A stretch of DNA of 64,000 bases from Bathynomus jamesi (taxonomy: Eukaryota > Arthropoda > Malacostraca > Isopoda > Cirolanidae): assembly GCA_023014485.1 (NCBI GenBank), contig JAJOZX010009055.1:62001-126000 (forward strand). Reading direction: 5' to 3'. The notes under the pieces were generated by a model. That model was not told the DNA's origin and ran no database searches. It saw only the letters and a list, made by a program, of their open reading frames with translations. The translations under genes and the position numbers were made by a program. Positions 1-10,723 of this stretch are shown piece after piece. Positions within the stretch are counted from its first letter, which is position 1; each line of letters starts with the position of its first letter.

Positions 1-635
1 CAAACTCTCAACAACTGACTGTGTAAATGTCATTATGAAATTAATCATCATGTAATGCTTTCACTTCTTGATCGATTAGACTTGTGACAAAATGTTAATC
101 TCAAATTTGTGTCATGAATAAGGCGCCTTGTCTGCCTTGAGTGTGAGAAAACGAATTTTGTGATATTTCTGAAATCTTTGTATGTACCAATGTGCCATTT
201 CTTGTTCCAAGACTATCATAATTGTATAAGTTAGAAAGAGGATTAAAAACACTTTAATTTGGTGCCTATTTTGTTGCTCTATCTTGTTTAGATAAAAAGT
301 TATAGTGCAAAACATGATTCAAGGGACCCCGGAACTGGTGCTTTTGGCCGATTTCAAGCAGAAAACTTAAAGCTCATGCGGCAATGCTTCCCAACAACCT
401 AGGTCAAAATGGTTGTGATTTTCGGCCTTTTCAGGTCAAAAAGCATGGGAAAAAGTACAGAAACCTATGAAAATAAGAAAAAGTTGATTTTTGAACAGGG
501 CTACAGTCGGATAGACATGGACTGACCAGTCCAAATCCACAAATTCAAAGTTTGTTATATTTACGGAATGATGATGCCTTTCTCAGCTAAACTTTACCGC
601 AAAAATCTATTTTATAGCATTTTTCCATTCTTTTA
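1..635. other. Intergenic, no gene seen
   Basis: AT-rich sequence with no coding signal I can support on either strand. The only long open frame, near 112-315 on the minus strand, shows no recognisable motif. I see no inverted ends or tandem repeat here. Confidence 0.5.
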
Positions 636-639
636 TTAT

Positions 640-895
640 TTGAAGCCTACGGCTTGGCTTTGACTTACCTGCCTGGATTATTGTTCGATGGGGCTGTTTA
701 ACCTCCTTCGCTACATCTAAGGTCATATAACGGAGGAGACCTATACAGCTTTACGTGGAACCCAAACCACGGGTCACTACATAATCTGGTCAGAGGACGG
801 TCTCCCATCCGATTATAACCAAGGCCCAATGTCGCTTAAATTTGCTGATCGACGGGAAGCGGTGTTCCAACATTGGCCATGACGTAACTATGCCT
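640..895 (-). repeat. 5S rRNA-derived SINE (SINE3-like)
   Basis: Read on the minus strand, about 895 down to 780 resembles eukaryotic 5S rRNA: a CCCGTCGATCAGC-like block, then TTTAAGCGACATTGGGCC, then GGTTATAATCGGATGGGAGACCG, matching the order and spacing of the 5S internal promoter (box A, intermediate element, box C). The match is imperfect and runs into a non-5S tail (about 760-640), so this is not a working 5S gene. A tail of the same family recurs at 56620-56728 in the same orientation, which marks it as an interspersed SINE. 5S-headed SINEs are an established class transcribed by RNA polymerase III and moved by LINE enzymes. The exact 3' end is uncertain. Confidence 0.7.
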
Positions 896-1481
896 GCCTG
901 GAAACGTTTTACATTGGTGTCGAGTTATTTTCCAAGTTTAGTAGAGTAAGCCATATGCCCACTGTAGCAGTGCTGGTTTTCTAAAATAGTACTAATTCTT
1001 TATTTCAGCAGAGGTAAATACAAATTTTTCCCCTTTCGCGGTCCGCAGGAAAAAATGCAGAAAGTGAGAAATCCAAATTTAATAAAAGTTTTTTGACTCC
1101 AGAAAGAATGAGACATTTTTGCATTTGCAGTTAAGGCGCGAAATGAGAATGACTAATATTTCTTAACCTAACTGAACTTTAGCTAACGTAACATTAGCCT
1201 AACCTAATCTGGACCAGAGTGGGAAAGCCATTGATGAAAATGAGAATGGCATGAAATGGAAGTAGATCGAGGAATTGCCTCCTTTGATCGACATACTCAC
1301 TCGCGCATGAGTTGGGGTGGGCAGGGAATGAAATGGAAATGGCATTGAGTGGGATGATGCTGGCCTTTGCTCAGCGGAAGAACAATGAACTCAATCTGAG
1401 TGAATCACGTTCATCTCATTCCTTGTAATTCTGTGTTCTCGCAGGAAAGATTAAGAGTTAAATTACACCTTTAAAATGAAA
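896..1481. other. Intergenic, no gene seen
   Basis: Contains CTAACCTAA-type motifs near 1160-1210 and short GAATGAAATGG repeats near 1230-1350. No coding region is supported. Confidence 0.5.
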
Positions 1482-1530
1482 TACTACTACTACTACTACT
1501 ACTATATATAATAATAATAATAATAATAAT
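1482..1530. repeat. (TAC)n/(AAT)n compound microsatellite
   Basis: Direct trinucleotide runs: TAC repeated about seven times followed by a short TA stretch and AAT repeats. Confidence 0.9.
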
Positions 1531-1657
1531 ACACCAGTACACATTTGAAAACTTGTCGATCGATTTTTACAAACTAGTTAGTGATTCTATATAATTTGAG
1601 TGCGCTGATCTCAAAAATATAGTTAGTTTTTCCCTATCACGTATGGTTTTCTTATTA

Positions 1658-1894
1658 CAGGGTGTGTCATAAATCCCCCATTTATCCCCAAATGTGAACC
1701 ATCTTATCGAGACCAACATTGGATTGCACATGCTAAACCATAAATTTTGTTGTTATAGACTACAGTAACGTTTACATAATAATGTAGGGTAAATATATAT
1801 AACAACCAGTCCCGTTTCCAGCAAAATACTCTCTCCCCTCCCATCAATGGGTGGTTAACATTTGGGGACAAATGAGGTATTACAACACCCCTTG
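1658..1894. mobile_element. Mariner-like MITE, TA target
   Basis: A 237-bp element flanked by TA (1656-1657 and 1895-1896). The left end reads CAGGGTGTGTCATAAATC and the right end, reversed, reads CAAGGGGTGTTGTAATACC. After these, both ends share a block like TTTATCCCCAAATGT, so the inverted ends run to about 45 bp with mismatches. There is no coding capacity. TA target and a CAGGG-type start are typical of non-autonomous Tc1/mariner relatives; the parent family is not identified. Confidence 0.65.
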
Positions 1895-2088
1895 TAGCAA
1901 GAAATCTTTAGGTGATAGAGTAAAACCTAATTAAAGCAGAATTAAATAGCTCCTAGCTCTTGGACAAGCATATTGCTTGTTTATGAAAGAATAAAAAAAA
2001 AACAAAGAAACAAAATATATTTACCTTTTTTACTTGCAAACATTTCAGGACTTATTCCAAAGACTTAAGACTACGAAGGTAGATCTGA

Positions 2089-3731
2089 CTAATGACGACT
2101 AAACCGGTGTTTCTTTGATGTTTTCTTATGCTGTGCGTTAGGCTGATCTCGTTGCAGACACCTGCAGTAATCCGCCATCATATTTGTATGCCATCTTCCT
2201 TGATATCTTCTTTCCATGGTTTTTATGTCCTGGTGAAATCGTTCCCCTTGCTCCTCACTGACATCTCCGAGATTTTCGGGAAAACGGTCAAGATGCGAAA
2301 ATAAGAAGTGAACTTTCAGGCTCATGTTGCAGCCTAAGGCGCAAAACTTTTTAAGCATATTTTCCACCAGTCTTTCATAATTTTGGCTTTTGTAGTTTCC
2401 CAAGAAGTTTTCAACAACATCTTTGAAACCAAGCCATGCTTCTTTTTCTTTATTGGTCATTGTGTTCAGGAAATGATCGTCTGTCAATAACTTTCTAATC
2501 TGAGGACCTATAAAAACACCTTCCTTTATTTTCTCGTAGCTAATCTTTGGATATTTTGAACAAATGTACTTGAAACACTCACCTTCTCTATTCAATGCTT
2601 TGACATACTGCTTCATCAAGCCTAACTTAATGTGCAAGGGTGGTAGGAGGATTTTATTTGGTTCAACTAGATGTTCATGTAAAATGTTCTTTAATCCTGG
2701 GGTAAGATTCTCTCTAGGAGGCCAAGTTTTCCTCTTCCAGTGCTGGTCACGTGCTCGACTATCCCATTCGCAGATGAAACATGGCATCTTAGTGTATCCT
2801 GATTGCTGCCCAAGTAACATGCAAAGGACTTTGAGATCCCCACACAATATCCATCTGTGATTTTGATACTGAATTTTTTCCAGAAGCAGTTTCATGTTAT
2901 CATAGGTCTCTTTTAAATGAGTAGAATGGGCAGTAACACTCCTTTTAGACTGGTTTTAGAGGAATCTATAAACAACCTCCAGTCACTGGTTTGGTATTCG
3001 ATGCCTAGCTTGCACACTAATCCTGTGATGTCCTTGCAAAATACCAAGGGACCATCTTCTTCGAAAAAAGGCACGAAGTCTTTCTCACGATTTCTGTACC
3101 AAGCGAAGTATGTGTCGGATGCCAATAAATTGTTCTCCTGCAATCTAGACCCCAAAAGTTCTGCAGAGTCCTTAGGCAGATTCAAATCCCTGACTAAGTC
3201 ATTTAGGTCGGCTTGGGTTAATGGTTTAGGAGGATCTCGGTCAGCTGTTGGCTGTTCGTAAACATCATCATTGTCTGGATTTGGAGCTGAATCAGAATCT
3301 GAATTGTATTGATCCAGACTCTTGGGTGGGCGGGGAATAGGAACTTCTGGACCATGGGGTACCGGCCATATTGCAGATGGAAGACTTGGGTATTGAAGGC
3401 TCTCTTTATTCTTTGCATTATAACCTTTAACATTGCAAGAACAGAAGTAGCAGTCGTCGGTATGGTTTCTAGGCTCGCGCCATACCATAGGGATCCCAAA
3501 TGGCAAACTTTTCTTTTTACCTTTGCTCCAATTCCTCAGTGCCGCAACACACGTAAGACAAACCTTGTGTGGAGCCCAACTTTTGTCTTGATTTCCTAAT
3601 TTAATTCCAAAATAAGCATGATAAGCTCTCTTAATGAAGGTCGTTACAGTTGTCCTTTGTTTTACAACAACATACCGACCACAAATATAACAAAATATGT
3701 CTGGACTCTGGGTACGTCCTCTAGAAGCCAT
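2089..3731 (-). pseudogene. DDE-like transposase candidate, copy 1 (FIDSS/GERFHQ family)
   Basis: Two frames on the minus strand, 3731-2913 (272 aa) and 2895-2089 (268 aa), are consecutive parts of one protein. The N-terminal part has zinc-type cysteines: CYICG near residue 15, CLTC near 59 and CYFC near 97. An acidic linker follows, then LNDLVRDLNLPKDSAELLG and WRLFIDSS. The second frame opens at CGDLK, then CFICEWDSRARDQHW, LPPLHIKLGL and SEEQGERFHQ. I infer a DDE/RNase H-like core with D in FIDSS, D in GDLK and E in GERFHQ. Between the frames about 40 bp present in the other copies is missing and the frame changes, so this copy is dead. Related copies are at 13510-15210 and 61585-63338. 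From memory the family is common in invertebrate genomes as 'uncharacterized protein'; I cannot name its superfamily. An acceptor-like TTTTTCAG lies just upstream of the start, hinting at a 5' UTR intron. Confidence 0.65.
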
Positions 3732-3964
3732 TATTAAAATTTTAAAGACGTAATGTTAGAATTATCTACCTGAAAAATATGAAAAAACAAAATTAATTAA
3801 AGATAAAAAGGTAAAAAATTACAAACCGCCCCAAAATTGTTTTGCTAATAACTTTAAAACTGTGGGTGATAGAAAAAAACTGGTAGCATTTTTGAATTCA
3901 GCGCAGCGAACTGCTTCAGAATCACAACTCAAAATAAAGAAATCGATTTTCATGCAGACCGGTG

Positions 3965-3988
3965 TAATAATAATAATAATAATATTAT

Positions 3989-4036
<48 letters not shown>
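3965..4036. repeat. (AAT)n then (TA)n microsatellite
   Basis: AAT repeats pass into a pure TA array that ends exactly where the hAT element at 4037 begins. Confidence 0.95.
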
Positions 4037-4037
<1 letters not shown>

Positions 4038-5309
4038 TGATGTAGCGGATGTCATTTTTTTCACATCCGCGGATGCGGATGCGGATGGGGATGTTTGATT
4101 TCGACATCCGCGGATGCGGATGCGGATGTCTACATTTTCGTTATTTTTTAGGATATATTCGAGATTTGTTGTGTTTAACGTATATAATAAGTTATTATAT
4201 AGAGAGAGCTGTAGCTATAATGTAGTATAATTGATTAATTGTACAATAATTGCTGTACTTTTCTCTGAACATATAAAATAATATCAAGCATCTAACTAAT
4301 ATAGAAATCAATTAGTGAATTCGTCTGCAAATAAATTCGTTATATTTTGTTGCGTTTCAGCCACAATTAGAAACCATAATTGTGTTACCAGGATGCGGGA
4401 CGTGAACCCAACTCAAATGCACCCCACCGACCTCTTTCCCCAACCTCCACCCTTATAGAAAGATATCTTTAATTAGCTTGATAACTATTTATATTAAGTT
4501 TAAAGTTTTATTAGGCATATTTATAAATGAGTAATTAAAATAAAGTAAGCTAAGATGTTCATCGTTTAATGTTCAAACTTAATTATAGGAAGGTTATGCT
4601 CAAGGAACATTAATTTTTCTGCCTTTTCTGCTGCCAGTCTGTTTCTCTTTTCATCATATATTAATCCAGCACTGCTAAATAATCTCTCGCTTGGTACGTT
4701 TGTTGGAGGACAGGCTAAATGTTTCCTTGCAAGTTTACTCAAGTATGGATAGATATTCTGCGTATTTTTCCACCAACTAATAGGATTGTCACATGCAGCC
4801 AGGCGTTTTTCTTGATGATAGCTCTCGATCATTTTTACTACATCTTTTGACATCGCGTAGGTCTCGTCATTGCTGCTTGACTCAAGAAACTGAGAGACAG
4901 ATTCTGTGATAGATTTGCTTGTTGAAGGTGTTGGTTCTGTCACTGAAACTTTTATTCTTTTGGTGGGTGGCGAAGCGACAGATTCAAGAGATTGAAGCTC
5001 TTCAACTGCTTTGCCAAGTGATGATTTAACTCGTTCTAATGTACTAGGTGAAAATAACTTAGCTTTGTAACGTGGATCTAAGTAGGTTGCAAGAGAGTAA
5101 CTTCATACAAGAACAGCCTCTCATCTTGTCGCTTGCATCACTTTTGCGCACAATGAACTAGTTCTATTAATATAGTAGAATTTGATAATTTCCGCTTATT
5201 AATGGTTTTATCTCAACGGTCCACATCCGCACGACATCCGCAGTCCAAAGTGCGGATGCGGACGCGGATGCGGATGCGAGAAAATGTGCGGATGTGACCT
5301 ACATCACTA
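4037..5309 (-). mobile_element. hAT element A with GCGGAT subterminal arrays
   Basis: The ends TAGTGATGTAG (left) and CTACATCACTA (right) are inverted copies and both abut (TA)n. This fits an 8-bp ATATATAT target duplication, though the microsatellite hides its exact length. Inside each end is a short array of GCGGAT/ATCCGC units (about 4050-4130 and 5218-5296). The transposase fragment at 4566-4943 lies on the minus strand. At about 1.27 kb the element is far shorter than an autonomous hAT (2.5-5 kb), so it is an internally deleted derivative. Clustered subterminal hexamers are known as transposase-binding sites in hAT elements. Confidence 0.7.
4566..4943 (-). pseudogene. hAT transposase C-terminal dimerisation domain
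   Basis: The 125-aa frame ends with the hAT dimerisation signature: a tryptophan pair in PISWWKN, YLSKLARKHLACP, then VPSERLFSSAG and KRNRL near residues 84-102. This is the conserved C-terminal block of hAT transposases and of BED-finger proteins derived from them. The BED finger and the catalytic core are absent, so only the tail of the enzyme remains. It lies inside the terminal-repeat pair of the host element and on its minus strand. The stop after IIKFEH looks like the original C-terminus. Confidence 0.8.
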
Positions 5310-5334
5310 ATATATATATATATATATATATATA
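5310..5334. repeat. (TA)n microsatellite
   Basis: TA array following the right end of the hAT element and preceding the 3' end of the LINE fragment. Confidence 0.9.
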
Positions 5335-6430
5335 CAGAGAGAGAGAGAAGGAAAAGAAGTACCTCAAAAGGCCTTGCGGCCCATACCGAGGAGGTACCAA
5401 TGGCAACGGGTGCCAGGGAAAAATTCATCCACCCTCAAATAGTGGGCAAGATTCGGTTTAACCTTTTCTTGAACTGATCTACACAGGAACTGTTCACAGC
5501 TTCTGAAGGTACCCTGTTCCATGTATCACAGTTTTTATAGGTAAAGTAATTCCCACACACACACTAGCGCTAAACCGTTTCAAATCCAACTTCCGACTAT
5601 TGTTGCGAGATCATTTAACCTAAACATGCTTCTAAAATCGACATCGTTGAACCCGTGTAAGAGCTTGACAACCTTGATGAGTTGACCGCGCGGCCTCCGA
5701 GTGTCCAGCGAAAACAAATTCAGGGTGCGTAAGCGTCGATTGCAGCCACATCCCTAACGGAAGGGATTAACTTTGTGGCCCTCGCCTGGACTCGCTCCAG
5801 CCTCTCAATATCTTTCCTAAGGGTAGGCGACCAGAACTGCATAGCATACTCCAGGTGCGGCCGAACCAGGGAATTGTACAGAGAAAGCACAATCTCATTG
5901 TTCCGAAATCGAAATTGCCTCCTGATATAACCCAACAGTTCTGGGCTTTCTTTTCAACCTCTACGCACTGTTTCGTAAACTTAAGGTCGCTGCTAATTAG
6001 CACACCCAAATCCTTTTCCAAATCAGTGGCCTCGATATAACTCCCCAACATGGAGTAGTCCGAATTGGGATTGGCGTAGCCAATGTGCATGACCTTGCAT
6101 TTACCCAAGTTAACCCTTTACGGACAAGTCCGCAGCATATGCGGTCACTCTTGTTACCAGAACGTATAGGTTTTATTGTTATTGAAAACTAAATATTTTA
6201 GTAACTAGTCACTGAAATGATACACATTTTGGGTCCCTTTCCCGACAACTAAATGACATCTATATATAAACACGTAGAAACATTTATAGAAACGAGGCAT
6301 TGTAGTACAATTTACATTATTATTTCTGGTGGACCTTAAGGTACCATCCGTCGTTAAAGGGTTAAACGGCATTTGCCATTTTTCCGACCACTCTCCTATC
6401 CTACGTAGGTCCGCACGCAGCACAAAAGGT
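5335..6430 (-). pseudogene. CR1-like LINE, 3' part of reverse transcriptase ORF
   Basis: Minus-strand frames carry the post-palm region of a CR1-clade reverse transcriptase. KCKVMHIGY lies near 6100, then TDLEKDLGVLISSDLKF, then GYIRRQFRFRN and LVRPHLEYAMQFWSP, then KDIERLERVQARATKLIP toward 5765. These are the standard C-terminal landmarks of CR1/L2-type LINEs. The upstream RT motifs and the endonuclease are missing, so this is a 5'-truncated copy, as is usual for LINEs. It is frameshifted near 5935 and interrupted by a 248-bp MITE at 6114-6361. Across the MITE the protein reads continuously (WQMPFN before, LGKCKVMH after), which confirms the interruption. Confidence 0.8.
6114..6361. mobile_element. 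piggyBac-like MITE with TTAA duplication
   Basis: Exact TTAA copies flank the element at 6110-6113 and 6362-6365. The inverted ends read CCCTTTACGGACAAG on the left and, reversed, CCCTTTAACGACGGATG on the right. Removing 252 bp (element plus one TTAA) rejoins the LINE reading frame without a shift. TTAA targeting and CCCTTTA ends are characteristic of piggyBac relatives. There is no coding capacity, so it would have depended on a transposase supplied elsewhere. Confidence 0.8.
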
Positions 6431-7009
6431 TGTCACGTGTAGATTTCGAATTACACCATTAAATAAATTAATAGGTAATTTTTACTGTGCAAGAGTAAAA
6501 CACGTAGCACACGACACTTTCCAGCTAAGAAATCTAACAACTCTGTCTGTACTGACTATGTCATGATCTTTTTTGTAATTTATCAATTGTATTTTGAAAT
6601 GTAATCCGCTTTGTATTTACTCGCTAAGACTCGTGTTCCATTTTCTTAAAACAAAAACAACCGTAAGTCTATAGGAAAATGCTCATATCCATAAATTTTG
6701 TCAGTGTCATAACTAAAAATATAGACGAAATAGAGAATTTTGAGTATTACCATTGAAATCAGCGTGTCCAAATTAACTAAGTGAAAATTCTTTTGCGTCA
6801 GTTAAAGACAAAAACTTGAAAATTGTGTTCTAGTGTTATATATGAACATGCATACGTGCATACGCACAGCTTTAGTAAGCAGAACAGTCTAATAAAAAAG
6901 TTGGTTCGTGCCTTTGTTCGAGCCCTGATTCTTTGCGGCCGCCAGAATATCGCCATCCACGACCACGACGACGAACGTAGCAATTTCATGGCCCTGCTAC
7001 ATTATCGAA
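6431..7009. other. Intergenic, no gene seen
   Basis: AT-rich with scattered short open frames lacking motifs. It ends at the left boundary of the large palindrome. Confidence 0.5.
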
Positions 7010-8047
7010 CTGAGTAGTATAGTGGAAAAATGTGAGACAAATGGATCGATTTTAAAATTCCCCCCCCCCTCACCGTCCTTCACTTCATGGCGGTCCTCCA
7101 CCGTCCTTCATGACGGTCCCTCCTTTATGAGGTGTCTTTAAAAAAAAAAAAAAGGATTCGTCTTCACCTTCCTTCAAAAAAAAAATTTAAGAAAGGATTC
7201 ATCCTCGCCTTCCTCCTTCATAAAAAATTCTTTCATAATCTTTCGTGAGACAAACAAGAACAAACAGGAAAAAGCATGCAAAAACATACGTACATTCGAG
7301 TACTTTCTGTTCAGGCAAGTTCCGCCAGACAGTAGAAATTAAAACTTAAAATGAATATCTGAAAGGTTTTAATAGGCCTAACGAGAGTATGCATCGACAT
7401 CAACACATCCAACTTTCATATGTTAACAAATTGCGAACAATACATAAATCAAAATCAGATTGAACATATTTTAAATCGAAAACAAGTTCTTTGTTTAATA
7501 TCTGTATTATGAAAAATAAAATGAATATTTATTATTTTAATTTAAATAAGTTAATTTCTCTTTTTTAAGGGAAACTGACATATTTTCAACCGCTCTGAAT
7601 CAAATACAACTTTTTTATACATTCATATTTGTTTATTTACTTTAAAATATGTAGTTTTCTGTTATTTACATCGATATATATCATCACATTCATTTTCACA
7701 TGCCATCTTCTGGTATGTGAATTAATAATTTTACTGTACATCAAATTTCGTTATAAAATTGCATGTGTTAAAAGAACATCAAGTTGCGTAATGCGCCTTT
7801 AAAACTAAAACATCAAATCTGTTTTCCTCCTCTAAACATCCACTAAAATATTATTACTAATATTGATTTATTGTTATTATTACATATATATGTACACGTG
7901 TTAAGAGTATTTAAATTAAATATATTCATTTCAATTCCCTTCGTAATAAAAGCATCTGGCAACTCTACCCCAATCATGCTATATTTTTCTCACGGTAACT
8001 GTTTTCAGGGTAGTAGTTAACATTAACTTTCTTTTAACGACTATTAG

Positions 8048-8492
8048 GGATCTTTTCCGTTTGACTGCCGCCATTGAAACATAAGAGGTAAGTGCCCCCA
8101 GCCTTCTTTACTTAGCCTTATAAGGCTAACTAACGAAAATATCACGACCTAACCTAACCAATCGTTAGGTCAACTGTACGACCTTGACGATTGGTTAGGT
8201 TAGGTCGTGATATTTTTGTTAGTTAGCATTATAAAGCTAACTAAAGAAGGCTGGAGGCCCTGATCTTCAGGTGATCCCCTTATTTTTCTGAGTACACGAT
8301 TAAAACTTAAAAATTAAGCATGGATCTTGAAAGTAATTAAAATTGTTTATAAGAAACAAAATTTGAAGGGGAAATTAAGAAAAGCTTTTTTATAAAGTAA
8401 CTTATTTTGTATCATCAAGACATTTCAGTTAAAATACAAAATACAAAAAGTTTAATTATGTTTCAATGGCGGCAGTCAAACGGAAAAGATCC
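8048..8492. mobile_element. Merlin-type MITE with 8-bp target duplication
   Basis: A 445-bp element flanked by ACTATTAG at 8040-8047 and 8493-8500. The right palindrome arm keeps a single uninterrupted copy of the target (reverse complement at 10753-10760). The inverted ends begin GGATCTTTTCCGTTTGACTG and extend about 37 bp. Inside is a second inverted repeat (about 8098-8260) containing GACGATTGGTTAGGTTA. The same internal phrase and similar ends occur in the element at 17103-17744, which carries a Merlin-like zinc ribbon; that link is the basis for the Merlin call. Confidence 0.75.
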
Positions 8493-8529
8493 ACTATTAG
8501 TTGCTACTAATCTTGTTATTATTATTACT

Positions 8530-8532
<3 letters not shown>

Positions 8533-8565
<33 letters not shown>
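8533..8565. repeat. (TA)n microsatellite, left palindrome arm
   Basis: Counterpart of 10684-10720 in the right arm, so the array predates the inverted duplication. Confidence 0.95.
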
Positions 8566-8568
<3 letters not shown>

Positions 8569-8731
8569 AACATCCAAATAAGAAGGTTCGGGTAAAAAAA
8601 AAAAAAAACTTTCTTAATAGATGCAATTAAAGAAAACGGGATGTCGAGTTCGTGCAAGTTGGCATTTTTAATTAGATTCAGCGGGGAATAGGTACTGAAA
8701 GTTGAGAGATTTTTCATCAAGAACCTTTCTA

Positions 8732-9476
8732 GTTGCAGTCATAGTTAACGCCTATTCACATTACTTTAACTATCATTTCTCTAATTTATCGACTGTTCGC
8801 AATTCCTCATAATTCTCATAATAAACGTATTTGTTTTCAGTTTTCTCTCACACCAGTCAGCCCAGTATTTACATCAATCACACAGAATGTACATTGTACA
8901 TGCTTATTGTTTTTGTCACTAGCTGTACCAAACATGTCTTTACAGGTTATTTTGAGCCAGAAGTTATAATGAGATCGATGTACAGTTCCCTCGAATGATC
9001 TATTAAATAATTTTAAGTTAAATGTTAGGGCTCACTTACGTCTTCGCAGAATCGAAGATCGCATGATGATACAACTTTCAGTTTTACGTTTTTAATACAG
9101 GTGAAAAAGCGTATGGTGTTCTATACGTACATATATTAGGATTGAAAGTATTTTTGTGGCCATTTGTACAGAAAATGATGTTTTTTATACGAGATCTGAT
9201 ATCATAAAGTATTAAATTATAACATTTTAAACGTTGTATAACGGTACGCTTCAGTTTGTAAAGACATGTTTGGTACAGCTAGTGACAAAAACAATAAGCA
9301 TGTACAATGTACATTCTGTGTGATTGATGTAAATACTGGACTGACTGGTGTGAGAGAAAACTGAAAACAAATACGTTTATTATGAGAATTATGAGGAATT
9401 GCGAACAGTCGATAAATTAGAGAAATGATAAATGATAATTGAAGTAATGTGAATAGGCGTTAACTATGACTGCAAC
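8732..9476. mobile_element. TA-flanked foldback MITE with ~215-bp inverted ends
   Basis: Element ends read GTTGCAGTCATAGTTAACGC on the left and its reverse complement on the right, with TA at 8730-8731 and 9477-9478. The right palindrome arm has the uninterrupted target with a single TA at 10519-10520. The inverted ends continue for about 215 bp, to roughly 8945 and from roughly 9256. The central 300 bp shows no coding signal. The TA duplication suggests Tc1/mariner-type mobilisation, but the ends do not resemble the CAGGG-type mariners elsewhere in the window. Confidence 0.8.
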
Positions 9477-9490
9477 TACACCTTTTCACT

Positions 9491-9671
9491 CTCAAATTAA
9501 AACAACTGAATTTCAAATTAAAATAAATGAATTTCAAATTAAAAGAAATGAATCTCAAATTAAAAGAAATGAATCTCAAATTAAAACAACTGAATTTCAA
9601 ATTAAAACAACTGAAGTTTAAATTAAAGCAAGTGAAATACAATTTAAAATATATGAAAGTCAATTTAAAAC
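9491..9671. repeat. 21-bp minisatellite, left arm
   Basis: Units of about 21 bp built on CAAATTAAAA plus a variable AACTGAATTT segment, about nine units. Frames through it give heptapeptide repeats such as FNLKFSC, which follow from the period and do not indicate a gene. The mirror array in the right arm has about one unit fewer. Confidence 0.85.
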
Positions 9672-9937
9672 AGAGATTGTGTAAAATCTGAATGTGCATC
9701 GAAAGCTTTTATTTTATAGCTAGTGGGAGTACTTGGCATCTGAAACACGTTGGCAACATTCACAAGTCCCTAGCAACCGTTGCTATCCATGACTCGACTC
9801 TCTCAGTTACCAAGGACGTCCTCTCTGACCCGGCCAGCTCTCACTCGCTCTCACAGCTGTGTATTTCAAGGTTATTAAAAGAACTGAGTTACGCTTTACT
9901 GTGATGATTTGGATTATTTTTACAATATAAATTTCTA

Positions 9938-10079
9938 CAGGGTGATCCAAAAGTCTCTCCGCAGTAAGAAACAGCCTACGCTTTGATAGATGTAGCCTAA
10001 ACAAAAGGCCTAATAGCCTAGCTCCCATTATTCAATCATGGACGTGAAATAACTGTGGAGAGACTTTTGGATCACCCTG
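9938..10079. mobile_element. Mariner-like MITE at palindrome centre
   Basis: The 142-bp element starts CAGGGTGATCCAAAAGTC and ends with its reverse complement, with TA at 9936-9937 and 10080-10081. The inverted ends are about 28 bp and the unpaired centre about 85 bp. It is the only spacer between the palindrome arms: without it the arms would meet as AAATTTC-TA-GAAATTT with no loop. It has no coding capacity. Confidence 0.85.
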
Positions 10080-10349
10080 TAGAAATTTATATTGTAAAAA
10101 TAATCCAAATCATCACAGTAAAGCGTAACTCAGTTCTTTTTAATAACCTTGAAATACACAGCTGTGAGAGCGAGTGAGAGCTGGCCGGGTCAGAGAGGAC
10201 GTCCTTGGTAACTGAGAGAGTCGAGTCATGGATAGCAACGGTTGCTAGGGACTTGTGAATGTTGCCAACGTGTTTCAGATGCCAAGTACTCCCACCAGCT
10301 ATAAAATAAAAGCTTTCGATGCACATTCAGATTTTACACAATCTCTGTT

Positions 10350-10505
10350 TTAAATTGACTTTCATATATTTTAAATTGTATTTCACTTGCTTTAATTTAA
10401 ACTTCAGTTGTTTTAATTTGAAATTCAGTTGTTTTAATTTGAGATTCATTTATTTTAATTTGAAATTCATTTATTTTAATTTGAAATTCAGTTGTTTTAA
10501 TTTGA
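10350..10505. repeat. 21-bp minisatellite, right arm
   Basis: Mirror of the left-arm array, about eight units. The difference of one unit arose after the arms were duplicated. Confidence 0.85.
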
Positions 10506-10682
10506 GAGTGAAAAGGTGTAGAAAGGTTCTTGATGAAAAATCTCTTAACTTTCAGTACCTATTTCCCACTGAATCTAATTAAAAATGCCAACTTGCACGA
10601 ACTCGACATCCCGTTTTCTTTAATTGCATCTATTAAGAAAGTTTTTTTTTTTTTTTACCCGAACCTTCTTATTTGGATGTTG

Positions 10683-10683
<1 letters not shown>

Positions 10684-10720
<37 letters not shown>
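10684..10720. repeat. (TA)n microsatellite, right palindrome arm
   Basis: Mirror of 8533-8565, slightly longer. Confidence 0.95.

Positions 10721-10723
<3 letters not shown>

Noticed and set aside
780..895. Functional 5S rRNA gene
   Set aside because: Internal promoter blocks are diverged, the 5' end does not match and a SINE tail is attached.
2564..3599. Plus-strand frames opposite DDE-like copy 1
   Set aside because: Shadows of the minus-strand coding sequence, without motifs.
3819..4098. Open frames encoding YIYIYI or similar runs, here and at 8407-8720, 10530-10766, 21303-21503, 25707-25904, 28295-28507, 58182-58376
   Set aside because: These are translations of (TA)n microsatellites and carry no protein signal.
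9460..9699. Heptapeptide-repeat protein (FNLKFSC) on the minus strand, mirrored at 10319-10582
   Set aside because: Direct product of the 21-bp minisatellite; no start context or homologue.
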